Assembly: GCA_003512525.1 (NCBI GenBank)
Contig: DOQG01000058.1
Coordinates: 1-64,000, forward strand
DNA: 64,000 nt
Origin: Oscillospiraceae bacterium
GTDB taxonomy: Bacteria; Bacillota; Clostridia; Oscillospirales; Ruminococcaceae
Direction of reading: 5' to 3'
Shown: piece after piece, positions 31,902 through 40,517 of the stretch
Layout of the letters: the number at the start of each line of letters is the position of its first letter
How positions within the stretch are numbered: position 1 is the stretch's first letter
Program-made: the position numbers and the translations under genes
The notes under the pieces: model-generated
Seen by the model: only the letters and a program-made list of their open reading frames with translations
What the model was told of the DNA's origin: nothing
Database searches by the model: none

Positions 31902-34598
31902 TTACTTCGCCGCGGTCTTTCCACTCACATATCCGTAACCACCGTAAAGCGCCGTCTTACCGCTCATATGATATGCGCGAACCCTGAACTTGTACGTTGT
32001 ATTCTTAGCAAGTCCGGACTTTCTGAATGTAGTCGTGTTGCCGTTTGTGATCTTAGCAACTCTTACCCACTTTCCGCCCTTGTACATCTCAACGATATAC
32101 CCTTGCGCGGAAGTATTCTTAGTCCAGTTTACTCTGAGTGCGTCCTTAGCCTTACCCGCTATCTTGACACCTTTCATTACTGACGGGTTTGTCCTAGCTG
32201 TAACTGTAGCGCTATAATTACCGTAAAGCGCCGTGCTACCGCTCATCTTGTAAGCCCTGACCCTGAACTTGTAAACGCTTGAAGCCTTAAGTCCTGCTTT
32301 TCTGAACGTTGTGGTGTTATTGTTTGTTATCTTAGCAACTCTTACCCAATTGTTACCCTGATACATCTCAACTATATATCCGTCAGCGCTCGCATTCTTA
32401 GTCCAGTTTATCCTCAGCGCATCAGCGGCTCTTCCGCCGAGCTTAGCACCCTTTACAACAGACGGATTTGTCCTTGCTGTAACTGTTGCACTGTACCCAC
32501 CGTAATCCGCATCACGTCCGTACATCTTGTAGGCTTTGACCCTGAACTTATAAACGGTTGAAGCCTTAAGTCCCGATTTCTTGAATGTTGTTATGCCGTT
32601 GCCCGTTATTTTGCCAACGCGCGCCCACTTACCGTTCTGATACATTTCAATAATATAGCCGGTTGCATTTGTATCTTGTGTCCAGTTGATACGTAGCGCG
32701 TCTGCCGCTCTGCCTGCGAGTTTTGCTCCCGTTACTTTAGTAAGTGTAGGTTTGGCAAGCAGTTCATATTTAAAGCCTTGTTCTTTTGCGTACTTCTCAC
32801 CGGCTGTGCCTTTGTAGCAGTAAATTTTGAAGTTGCCGTATTTGACATATTTAAAAATTATATCGTCATAATAATAGCCCAAAGAATAATCAGCTACAGA
32901 TATAACACTGCCGGGTATCGTTACACTTGTAAGATTTGCACAACCGAAGAAAGAATGTACACCTATAGTCAACATACCATCCGGTATTGTTATACGTTTA
33001 AGACTTGTGCAATCGCTGAAAGCGCAATCGTATATGCTTGTCACACCGTCAGGTATCGTATAGCTTTTATCTTTCTTTCCCGCGGGATAACATATCAGTT
33101 TAGTTTTACCCTTATTGTACAGAACGCCGTTTACTGAAAAATAATTCTGATTTTCCGTTGCAACATTTATCGCTGTAAGATTTTTGCTATCGCTGAAAGC
33201 GCACCAGTATATGCTTGTCACACCGTCAGATATCGTATAGCTTTTATCTTTCTTTCCGGCGGGATAACATATCAGAGTGGTTTTATCCTTAGAGAATAAA
33301 ACGCCGTTTAAAGAAACGAAGTTTGAATTTGCGGTGGCAACTTTAATTTCCGTAAGGCTTATGCATCCGCGGAAAGCCTGATCGCCTATGTTTGTTACGT
33401 CTTTCGGTATTGTTATACTTGTAAGGCTTGCACAATTGTAAAAAGCACTGTCGCCTATATGTTCCACACTATCCGGTATCGTTATACTTGTAAGGTTTGC
33501 GCTATATTTGAAAGCGTCGCCTGCTATAATCGCCACACCGTCAGGTATCTTATAGCTTTTGTCTTTCTTTTTTGCGGGATAATGTATTATAACGGTTTTA
33601 TCCTTATTGTATAAAACGCCGTTTACAGAAACATAATTTGAATTTTTCGCCGAAACTTTAAATTCTGTAAGACTTGAGCAACCACTGAAAGTCCACGCCC
33701 CTATATCATTTAATCTTTCCGGTATTGTTACGCTTGTAAGACTTCTGCAATTGCTGAAAGCCCACCAGCCAATACTCGTCACGTTGTCCGGTATTTTTAT
33801 ACTTTTAAGACTTGTACAATTCATAAAGGCATAATAGCCTATACTTTTCACGCTGCTTGGCAGTGTTATATTTGAAAGACTCGTACAACCGCTGAAAGCC
33901 GACCAGCCAATACTCGTCACACCGTTCGGTATATTTATACTTGTCAGGTTGGAGCAACCGTAGAAAGCGCTCCCTTCTAAAACTGTCACACTATTAGGCA
34001 GCGCTATGCTTGTCAAGCTTTCGCATTCGGAAAAGGCGCCGCCGTATATACCGGTTACGCTGTCCGGTATGGAAACACTTGTCAGGCTTCTGCAACCGTA
34101 GAAAGTGCAATAGCTTACTTCATTCACGCCGTTCGGTATCGTTATACTTTTAAGACTTGTACAGCCGCTGAAAGCCTCATCGCCTATACTCTTCACACTG
34201 TCCGGAATTGTTATACTTGTAAGACTTGTACAGCCGCTGAAAGCCGCCTCACCTATGCTTGTTAATCCGTTCGGTATCGTTACACTTGTAAGACTTGTAC
34301 AGCCGCTGAAAGCATCATTGCATATATTCTTAACACTATTCGGTATCGTTACATTTACAAGATTTGTATGACCCCCAAAAGCGTTAGAGCCAATGCTCGT
34401 GACGCTCTTCCCGCCCATTTTTTCCGGTATATAAACATTTTTTTCCGTATTGCCAAAGTAATCTGCAATCTCCACGCTGCCGTCAGCAAGCTCGTAGTAC
34501 TCATAATCCCTGTACCACTCCGCTCCCGCTCCAACGGCGCACACCACCGCCATAACCGCGAAAGCCGCAATAGCTAAAAACCACTTTTTCAGTTTCAT
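31902..34598 (-). CDS. Large secreted BspA-type LRR protein with three Fn3-like modules
   Basis: An 898-residue protein. The signal peptide (1-27) ends VGAGA. Residues about 35-615 hold some 20 BspA-like leucine-rich repeats (consensus IGxxAFSGCTSLTSITIPDSVTS), interrupted by at least four insert units of the type NGVLYNKDKTVIIHYPAKKKDKSY. Three Fn3-like modules (about 620-898) match those of the 713-residue LRR protein almost residue for residue. It lacks the N-terminal acidic domain and has no sorting signal, ending SGKTAAK. AAGGAGGG precedes ATG. Surface adhesion or substrate contact is inferred from the BspA family. Confidence 0.9.
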   Translation of the reverse strand: MKLKKWFLAIAAFAVMAVVCAVGAGAEWYRDYEYYELADGSVEIADYFGNTEKNVYIPEKMGGKSVTSIGSNAFGGHTNLVNVTIPNSVKNICNDAFSGCTSLTSVTIPNGLTSIGEAAFSGCTSLTSITIPDSVKSIGDEAFSGCTSLKSITIPNGVNEVSYCTFYGCRSLTSVSIPDSVTGIYGGAFSECESLTSIALPNSVTVLEGSAFYGCSNLTSINIPNGVTSIGWSAFSGCTSLSNITLPSSVKSIGYYAFMNCTSLKSIKIPDNVTSIGWWAFSNCRSLTSVTIPERLNDIGAWTFSGCSSLTEFKVSAKNSNYVSVNGVLYNKDKTVIIHYPAKKKDKSYKIPDGVAIIAGDAFKYSANLTSITIPDSVEHIGDSAFYNCASLTSITIPKDVTNIGDQAFRGCISLTEIKVATANSNFVSLNGVLFSKDKTTLICYPAGKKDKSYTISDGVTSIYWCAFSDSKNLTAINVATENQNYFSVNGVLYNKGKTKLICYPAGKKDKSYTIPDGVTSIYDCAFSDCTSLKRITIPDGMLTIGVHSFFGCANLTSVTIPGSVISVADYSLGYYYDDIIFKYVKYGNFKIYCYKGTAGEKYAKEQGFKYELLAKPTLTKVTGAKLAGRAADALRINWTQDTNATGYIIEMYQNGKWARVGKITGNGITTFKKSGLKASTVYKFRVKAYKMYGRDADYGGYSATVTARTNPSVVKGAKLGGRAADALRINWTKNASADGYIVEMYQGNNWVRVAKITNNNTTTFRKAGLKASSVYKFRVRAYKMSGSTALYGNYSATVTARTNPSVMKGVKIAGKAKDALRVNWTKNTSAQGYIVEMYKGGKWVRVAKITNGNTTTFRKSGLAKNTTYKFRVRAYHMSGKTALYGGYGYVSGKTAAK

Positions 34599-34647
34599 AA
34601 AACACCCTCCTTATACTTTAGTTTCTGTGTGAGCATGGCTTAATTTA

Positions 34648-34675
34648 ATAATATACCAATATCTTCATTTGTCAA
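34648..34675 (-). promoter_or_regulatory. Promoter of the second LRR gene
   Basis: TTGACA (34670-34675) and TATTAT (34648-34653) on the minus strand, 16-base spacer. Confidence 0.65.
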
Positions 34676-34793
34676 CCCCTTTTTGTGAAATCAACGACAA
34701 TTTTGCAAAAATAGTCCAAATAACTCTCATATAATCTCTCAAAAATTGAAAACGGCTTTGTTGCTCGCACCGTTTTTTAATCTAACGCAGTCC

Positions 34794-34839
34794 CGATTAT
34801 CACTACTTGTACATTCACCGCCAATCCCGCACTATCCCA
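34794..34839. repeat. 44-bp repeat, copy right of the second LRR gene
   Basis: CCCGATTATC plus CACCGCCAATCCCGCACTATCCC, a direct repeat of 31785-31828. The adjoining 34840-35008 is gene-free and contains GTCAGCCATTTGTGCCGTTGCAC, an inverted match to the array near 39.0 kb. Confidence 0.7.
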
Positions 34840-35008
34840 ATGCTTCTGTTTCACAAATCGCACTTGACTAAACCTTTATATCCCAGTGAGGGTCTGTGTG
34901 TGCTTGTATGGTTTTTCGTCCGTTGCAATCGCGGTCGTTTGTGGTCGGTGTGTCCCTGCCACGTCAGCCATTTGTGCCGTTGCACCTGTTCCCTTTGATT
35001 CTTTCCCT

Positions 35009-35224
35009 CGTTCATAGCAGCAACATTATTGCGCAGAATAGCAAACCCGAGAAATACTACCCGACCAAAAGAACTATCGATAGCCTGCTATCAACGTTAA
35101 TTTCTAATACGATATAACAGAATTGCACTAAAGACAGACTTTCTCCACATATCAAAAAAGTGAGCCGTGCGCACTATCTTTTGCGCTTCGACTCACTTTT
35201 TCTTTTCGGGTTGTGTCACAACCC
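35009..35224. repeat. Dispersed 220-bp repeat, copy 2
   Basis: Direct repeat of 1-221, ending in the same perfect hairpin GGGTTGTG-T-CACAACCC (35208-35224). It lies 36 bases past the stop of the GH5 gene and probably terminates it. Confidence 0.8.
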
Positions 35225-35259
35225 CTTTTTTATATTCATCTTATTTTAGCTCAATATAC

Positions 35260-36516
35260 TCATTCCTGCTGAGCCGCGCTCAGCTTATCCGCATATTCCC
35301 TTATAACCTTCCTGTCCGAGCTGTTTATTATCTTGTATGTTGTCCTCGAATAGAAATGGCCGTTGGTATCCCATATGACCGGAACTATACCAAGATCTGT
35401 GAGCTTTCCGAGTACGATCGACAGACACTCGGAAGAGTCGGTGTACTCCGCGTCCTTTGCAAAGTTCTCCTGCGGATATGTAGAGGTCGTTTCGCCCATG
35501 AATACGGGGATATCGTTGTCAAGAAAAGCCTTTTTAAGTTCGGCGCACTGGCTGTCGATGTACTTCAGCCATTCCTCTCCGCCGATCTTGTTCGCCCAGT
35601 ACATAGAGTTGTCAACATAATGCACCGACACCATAAGGCGGTCGTTTACCAGATCCTCCGGCATCTCAAACCTTGATGAAGTTGTCTTGTCGATATTCGT
35701 CCAGTACCCCGAAATGACAAGCACGCGCTGTGCATTATATCCGCCAGTGCCTCTCACCGCGTCTACAAAAGCCTGATTGAGCGTATTCGTCATCTTGTAC
35801 GCGTTGGTATCGGACTGCGCCTTAAGGTTGCCGTTTGAGTCGAACTGATCGCCGCCCAGATATTCGTTATATCCCTCAAAAACCAGTGTATAAGGGTAGT
35901 CCGCAAAGTATTCGGCTATCTGCGTCCACAGATGCGTGAATATCTCCTTGCACTTGTCAAGGTCGTTTCGCCTTATGATAAACTCATCGAAGTGGTGGAT
36001 ATTGATAACAGAATACACGCCTGCCTTTTCGCAGTAGTCAACGATCTCCTTAACTCTCTTAAGGTATTCCTTGTTTATCGTATATGTACCGTCATTCTCC
36101 ATCATATTGCCCCAGAACACAGGAATACGCACAGTGTTGAAGCCCTCTGCCTTCATTCCGTCGATGATCTCCTGCGTTGTGACATCTGCTCCCCAGCAGG
36201 TTTCATAGTCCTGCGGCTCATTTCCGCCGACAACGGGGATCCATTCGTAAGACATCTTCTCGCAATCGGTAGCCTCATACGCTTCCATAGTGTTGCCAAG
36301 ACTTATGCCGAGTCCCATTTTTTCCGCCATCTCAGTTGCTGTGATTATCTCATAGCGCGAGTCGTCCGTATCTGGTACAGGTGCTGTACCGTTGTTTGAA
36401 CCATCGGATACATTGCTTTGTGCACCCTGACTGTCTGTGCCTGATGTGACATTGCCCGCACAGCCTGTCAGCATAAGCGCCATTGCCGTAAGTATTGCCG
36501 TTAATCTCTTCTTCAT
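35260..36516 (-). CDS. GH5-family endoglucanase-like lipoprotein
   Basis: A 418-residue lipoprotein. The signal MKKRLTAILTAMALMLTGC carries the lipobox LTGC, so Cys19 would be lipidated and the enzyme tethered outside the membrane. A Ser/Asn-rich linker leads to a GH5 barrel (about 55-405). Motifs: GISLGNTMEA, FNTVRIPVFWGNM, VINIHHFDEF, TLVFEGYNEYL (acid/base Glu), MVSVHYVD and IPVFMGETTSTY (nucleophile Glu). NE is followed by Tyr, not the usual Pro. No dockerin or binding module. The likely role is surface cleavage of cellulose or other beta-glucans. It begins 69 bases after the rny stop, with a hairpin between. Confidence 0.9.
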   Translation of the reverse strand: MKKRLTAILTAMALMLTGCAGNVTSGTDSQGAQSNVSDGSNNGTAPVPDTDDSRYEIITATEMAEKMGLGISLGNTMEAYEATDCEKMSYEWIPVVGGNEPQDYETCWGADVTTQEIIDGMKAEGFNTVRIPVFWGNMMENDGTYTINKEYLKRVKEIVDYCEKAGVYSVINIHHFDEFIIRRNDLDKCKEIFTHLWTQIAEYFADYPYTLVFEGYNEYLGGDQFDSNGNLKAQSDTNAYKMTNTLNQAFVDAVRGTGGYNAQRVLVISGYWTNIDKTTSSRFEMPEDLVNDRLMVSVHYVDNSMYWANKIGGEEWLKYIDSQCAELKKAFLDNDIPVFMGETTSTYPQENFAKDAEYTDSSECLSIVLGKLTDLGIVPVIWDTNGHFYSRTTYKIINSSDRKVIREYADKLSAAQQE

Positions 36517-36534
36517 AAGAATACCTCTTTGTAC

Positions 36535-36572
36535 AAAAAGAGCCGTTACATAGATCTATGCAACAGCTCTTA
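36535..36572 (-). terminator. Terminator of rny
   Basis: AGAGCcGTTaCATAG/CTATGcAACaGCTCT hairpin; on the minus strand TTTTTG follows. It lies in the short gap before the GH5 gene. Confidence 0.75.
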
Positions 36573-36584
36573 TGTGTCTATGAC

Positions 36585-38183
36585 TTATTTCGCGTAATCA
36601 ATAGCTCTGCTTTCTCTTATCAGATGTACCTTTATCTGACCGGGATATTCCATCTCGTTCTCGATACGCTGAGAGATCTCTCTTGCAAGAACTATCATCT
36701 TATCATCGTTTACCTGTTCGGGCTTGATCATAATTCTTACCTCACGACCTGCCTGGATAGCAAACGACTTTTCAACGCCGTTGTAAGAGCTGCATATCTC
36801 TTCAAGCTTCTGCAGACGCTTGATATAGTTCTCATAGTTCTCGCTTCTTGCGGCGGGACGTGCGGCGCTTATTGCGTCGGCAGCCTGTACAAGAGCGGCG
36901 ATAACAGAGTGTATCTCAACGTCGCCGTGGTGAGCTTCAATAGCGTGGATAACCTCGGGGCTCTCCTTGTACTTACGGCAGACATCGACACCTATCTGAA
37001 CGTGTGAGCCCTCGATCTCGTGGTTAAGAGCCTTGCCTATATCATGTAAAAGACCTGCTCTTCTTGCAAGAGTTGCGTCAACGCCAAGCTCACTTGCCAT
37101 AATACCTGCGAGATGAGCGACCTCAATAGAATGGTTAAGTACATTCTGACGGTAAGAGGTACGGTAGTAAAGACGACCGATAAGTCTTACAAGCTCGTGA
37201 TGCAGACCGTTGACGTTCGTTTCCATAACGGCACGTTCGCCCTCCTGCTTGATCTTGAGTTCGACCTCACGTTTTGCCTTCTCAACCGTTTCTTCGATCC
37301 TCGTGGGATGGATACGTCCGTCCTGAATAAGCTTTTCAAGCGCTATTCTTGCTATCTCACGTCTTACATGATCGTGGCATGAGAGTGTGATAGCCTCGGG
37401 AGTATCGTCAATGATAAGGTCAACGCCCGTGAGCTGTTCAAGCGCACGGATATTACGACCCTCACGACCGATTATTCTGCCCTTCATTTCGTCGTTAGGC
37501 AGAGGTACTACCGATACTGCAACTTCAGATACCGTATCTGCGGCAAGTCTGGAAATAGCAAGTGAGATATACTGTCTTGCCTTTTCGTCACATTCGTCTT
37601 TCAGGCGCTGTTCGTAAGCTGTTATCTTGACCGCCTTTTCATGTGAAAGCTCACTGTCAAGCATACTGAGCAGATGCTCCTTTGCCTGATCGAGAGTAAA
37701 GCCGGATATCTTCTCGAGTATATCCATCTGGCTTTTCTTGATAGATTCTGCTTCCGCAAGCTTTTCTTCAGCCTTCTTGTTCTTATTCTGGAGCTGTTCT
37801 TCAAGTCGTTCGATCTTATCGTTCTTCTTGTCTAAATTCTCCTCTTTCTGCTGAAGTCTTCTTTCAGAGCGTGTAACCTCCGCTCTGCGCTCCTTGAGTT
37901 CCCTGTCTGTTTCGTTTTTCAGTCTTTGAATTTCTTTTTCGTTGTTCTCTTTGAGTTTAAAGATCTCATCTTTAGCCTCAACCAGTGCGGTTTTCTTTGT
38001 TGCCTGAGCTTTTTCGTTAGCTTCGGATACTATCCTGCTCGCTTCCTTTTCGGCAGATTCTATCTGCGCTTCTGCCGTCTTTTTTCTATGCTCGATACCC
38101 ATTTTGTACATTACAAAACCGAATATCGCCGCTCCGACTACGAATGCCGCCGCACAGAGTGTAACTGCAAGCCACACTTCCAT
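36585..38183 (-). CDS. rny: Ribonuclease Y
   Basis: A 532-residue membrane-anchored endoribonuclease initiating mRNA decay. The N-terminal membrane segment (about 3-26) is followed by a long coiled coil (30-200, rich in E/K/Q). KH domain: PNDEMKGRIIGREGRNIRALEQLTGVDLIIDDTPEAITLS. HD domain: NVLNHSIEVAHLAGIMASELGVDATLARRAGLLHDIGKALNHEIEGSH, with the catalytic HD. C-terminus ends HLIRESRAIDYAK. The length is typical (about 520). The start is ATG at 38183. Confidence 0.98.
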   Translation of the reverse strand: MEVWLAVTLCAAAFVVGAAIFGFVMYKMGIEHRKKTAEAQIESAEKEASRIVSEANEKAQATKKTALVEAKDEIFKLKENNEKEIQRLKNETDRELKERRAEVTRSERRLQQKEENLDKKNDKIERLEEQLQNKNKKAEEKLAEAESIKKSQMDILEKISGFTLDQAKEHLLSMLDSELSHEKAVKITAYEQRLKDECDEKARQYISLAISRLAADTVSEVAVSVVPLPNDEMKGRIIGREGRNIRALEQLTGVDLIIDDTPEAITLSCHDHVRREIARIALEKLIQDGRIHPTRIEETVEKAKREVELKIKQEGERAVMETNVNGLHHELVRLIGRLYYRTSYRQNVLNHSIEVAHLAGIMASELGVDATLARRAGLLHDIGKALNHEIEGSHVQIGVDVCRKYKESPEVIHAIEAHHGDVEIHSVIAALVQAADAISAARPAARSENYENYIKRLQKLEEICSSYNGVEKSFAIQAGREVRIMIKPEQVNDDKMIVLAREISQRIENEMEYPGQIKVHLIRESRAIDYAK

Positions 38184-38459
38184 GGGTTAGCGTTCCTCCT
38201 TTTCAGAATTACCGTGTCACGCCGCCGCAAAACTGCATATGTGCCTGCACGGCTGATTTTACATTTCAACATTTAATTGTATATATGTAAAATAAGCGGA
38301 TCGCTGTCGACCGAATGCGCTTTTTCTTTACATCGGCAAACAACTCTCCTGAGTTATAATAGAAATTTACTCAATAATAATTTTAAGGCATTTTCAACAA
38401 ATTGTCAAGGGCTTTTTATAAAAAAACACTAAATAATTTTGGAAAATGGTGAAAATCTA

Positions 38460-38488
38460 TTGACAATATTTTTCTGCTATGATATAAT
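38460..38488 (+). promoter_or_regulatory. Consensus promoter of tRNA-Leu
   Basis: Perfect TTGACA (38460-38465), 17-base spacer, perfect TATAAT (38483-38488). The rest of 38184-38459 is AT-rich spacer upstream of rny with no gene seen. Confidence 0.88.
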
Positions 38489-38546
38489 AATCGAACTGTG
38501 AAATCGTTATTTTGCGACACAGTGCGCTTTCACAAAGACAATATCA

Positions 38547-38633
38547 GCCGATGTGATGGAATTGGCAGACGTGACGGACTCAAAATCCGTTGGTAGCAAT
38601 ACCGTGCGGGTTCGACCCCCGCCATCGGCACCA
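38547..38633 (+). tRNA. tRNA-Leu (anticodon CAA)
   Basis: 87 bases with encoded CCA. Acceptor arms GCCGATG/CATCGGC. Anticodon stem ACGGA/TCCGT with loop CTCAAAA gives CAA, reading UUG. A long variable arm (type II) and T-arm GCGGGTTCGACCCCCGC are present. Confidence 0.97.
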
Positions 38634-38634
38634 A

Positions 38635-38679
38635 GCAATAAGCCCACGCTTTTTATGCGTGGGCTTATTGCTTTCGTGC
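38635..38679 (+). terminator. Terminator after tRNA-Leu
   Basis: AGCAATAAGCCCACGC/GCGTGGGCTTATTGCT long perfect stem, then TTTC. Confidence 0.82.
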
Positions 38680-38689
38680 CGATGGCGGG

Positions 38690-39130
38690 CGGGAGAACCC
38701 GCAATTTGCGGGTCGCGCAAGGATGCGCGATGGCGGTCACACAAAGTCGGTGCACGATGCACCGACCACCAATGACCGCAATTCGACACCCCGCCACACT
38801 TTCACCCGCTCAACGAGTGGGGTTATTATTTTTGGTGCGGCGGGTGGGCGAACACGCACCGTGCGGGTAAGGCACGGACGCCTTATAAAATGAACGCCCA
38901 AAGGCTTTGCACGGACGCAAAGCCATCAAAGCGTTCATAAACGCGCAAGGATGCGCGATGGCGGTCACACAGAGTCGGTACGCACGGATGCATAAAGACA
39001 GCCACACAAAGCCGTTGCACGATGCAACGGCACAAATGGCTGTCATTGCACGATGCAGCGGCACAAATGGCTGTCGATGCACAGATGCAACGGCACAAAC
39101 AGCTGACTTTGCAGAGATGCAAAACCGGCA
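38690..39130. repeat. Array of small hairpins with a TGCA-GA-TGCA core
   Basis: A gene-free GC-rich stretch built from hairpins sharing a GCACGATGC-like core but with different, self-complementary arms: CGCGCAAGGATGCGCG (38714-38729 and again 38942-38957), GTCGGTGCACGATGCACCGAC (38746-38766), AAGGCACGGACGCCTT (38869-38884), GGCTTTGCACGGACGCAAAGCC (38903-38924), GCCGTTGCACGATGCAACGGC (39011-39031) and degenerate ones to 39122. The phrase GGCACAAATGGCTGTC recurs between units. Open frames here are low-complexity products of the repeats. Confidence 0.75.
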
Positions 39131-39205
39131 GAGCAAGCAACGCTAAACGTCCATTTTTAACAACGATAGAGGTTTTTCGAAAGTCTGTTGTTTTTTTCAA
39201 AGATT

Positions 39206-39290
39206 TTCTCCTATTTTTATTCCTAAACCGTTGATGTTTTTTCTAAATAGGAGTATAATATAGGAAAATAAAATTTAGGAGTAGGAGAAA
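39206..39290 (+). promoter_or_regulatory. Fic promoter with multiple TAGGAG operator-like sites
   Basis: TTGATG (39231-39236), 17-base spacer, TATAAT (39254-39259). Around it are CTCCTA (39208-39213), TTCCTAAA, TAAATAGGAG in the spacer (39244-39253), TATAGGAA after the -10 and TTTAGGAGTAGGAG up to the start. Some are inverted, some direct. Confidence 0.72.
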
Positions 39291-39294
39291 AGTG

Positions 39295-40392
39295 ATGCGA
39301 AAATTCGATTATTCAAAATTCGAAAGTTGCTTGTGGGATAACGAAATACTCCGCTATCTTACGCAGATACATGAACATAAAGGCAGACAAGAACTGTTTT
39401 CCCGTCAGAAACCCGTCGAATTGGAAAAACTTACCGAAGTTGCAAAGGTTCAGTCCGTAGAATCATCTAACCGTATTGAGGGTATCATAACAACAAGCAC
39501 CCGTATTGGTCAGATCGTCAAGGAGAAAACCACTCCGAAGAACCGTGATGAAAAGGAGATCGCAGGCTACCGTGATGTACTGAATACCATTCACGAAAGC
39601 CACGATTATATTTCTATCACAGGCAATATCATTCTTCAGCTTCACCGCGACCTTACAAAATACTCCGAATCAGGCTTAGGCGGCACCTATAAGATCACGC
39701 AGAATTATCTGAAGGAGACACGCCCCGACGGTACTGAATTTCTCCGCTTCACGCCTGTTCCGCCATACGAAACCGCACCTTGTATTGAGGCAATATGCGA
39801 GAATTATAAACAGGCTATTGAATATGAGAAGATTGATCCGCTTCTCCTTATCCCTGTTTTTATCCATGATTTTCTTTGTATCCACCCGTTCAATGACGGA
39901 AACGGCAGAATGAGCCGTCTGCTGACATTACTGCTTCTGTACCGAAACGGTTATGAAGTCGGAAAGTATATCAGTATTGAAAAGCATATCGAAAAGACCA
40001 AAGGCGCATATTATGACGCTCTGGAAGAAGCATCAAGGGGTTGGCACGAAGAAACTGACAATCCCATACCGTTCATCAAATATATGTTGGGCGTTGTTCT
40101 TGCCTGCTATCGTGAATTTGAGGAACGGATGCAGATCATAGGCGAATCTACCGCTATTGAGATCAAAGGCGGCAAGCCGAAAAGCGTTGCTGTTAAAAGC
40201 AAAGCCTATGACATTGTTAAAACAGCGGTTGACACAAAAGTCGGTAAGTTCACCAAGAAAGAAATTGCGAATATCTGCCCAAGTATCAGCGAAAAGTCGG
40301 TTGAAGCTGCTCTCAGAAAGCTCATTGACGAGCAATACATTGAGCGCTACGGAACAGGAAGAAACAGCTTTTATACTAAGATTTCCTCCTAA
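39295..40392 (+). CDS. Fic-domain protein (AMP-transferase type) with winged-helix C-terminus
   Basis: A 365-residue protein. The inhibitory helix motif SSNRIEG lies near residue 60, fitting [S/T]xxxE[G/N] of class II Fic proteins, which blocks ATP placement until relieved. The catalytic loop HPFNDGNGRMSRLL (about residue 200) is complete. Residues 300-365 form a winged helix (VGKFTKKEIANICPSISEKSVEAALRKLIDEQYIERYG) that can bind DNA. It would transfer AMP to a protein target. ATG at 39295 is favoured over GTG at 39292; AGGAG precedes it. No separate antitoxin gene adjoins, as expected for class II. Confidence 0.93.
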   Translation: MRKFDYSKFESCLWDNEILRYLTQIHEHKGRQELFSRQKPVELEKLTEVAKVQSVESSNRIEGIITTSTRIGQIVKEKTTPKNRDEKEIAGYRDVLNTIHESHDYISITGNIILQLHRDLTKYSESGLGGTYKITQNYLKETRPDGTEFLRFTPVPPYETAPCIEAICENYKQAIEYEKIDPLLLIPVFIHDFLCIHPFNDGNGRMSRLLTLLLLYRNGYEVGKYISIEKHIEKTKGAYYDALEEASRGWHEETDNPIPFIKYMLGVVLACYREFEERMQIIGESTAIEIKGGKPKSVAVKSKAYDIVKTAVDTKVGKFTKKEIANICPSISEKSVEAALRKLIDEQYIERYGTGRNSFYTKISS

Positions 40393-40460
40393 AGTATGCA
40401 TTTCTCCTAAAAGGGACCTGTTTTTAGGAGAAATATAATCCTTTAGGAGAATAATCAGGA
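40385..40460 (+). promoter_or_regulatory. Second cluster of TAGGAG sites, downstream of fic
   Basis: CCTCCTAAA overlaps the fic stop. A palindrome TTTCTCCTAAAA..TTTTTAGGAGAAA (40401-40433), then TATAAT (40435-40440), TTTAGGAG and CAGGAGAAAAG follow. The order resembles the fic promoter, but no gene begins here. Confidence 0.6.
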
Positions 40461-40480
40461 GAAAAGCATTTACTTATAAA

Positions 40481-40517
40481 GGCACATTCCCGATTACAGC
40501 AGGGAGTGTGCTTTTTA
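40481..40517 (+). terminator. Terminator between fic and the small minus-strand frame
   Basis: GCACAtTCCC/GGGAgTGTGC stem with TTTTTATT; usable in both directions. Confidence 0.75.

Noticed and set aside
33620..34600. Internal DNA repeats of the LRR gene as a mobile or minisatellite array
   Set aside because: They are in-frame 69-base units encoding the leucine-rich repeats of one protein.
38690..39130. CRISPR array candidate in the repeat region after tRNA-Leu
   Set aside because: Repeats differ in their arms, spacing is irregular, spacers are not unique sequences and no cas genes are nearby.
38507..39234. Several overlapping open frames of 60-108 codons on both strands
   Set aside because: They cross the tRNA or hairpin repeats, are rich in Cys/His/Arg from the repeats, lack ribosome sites and read through palindromes.
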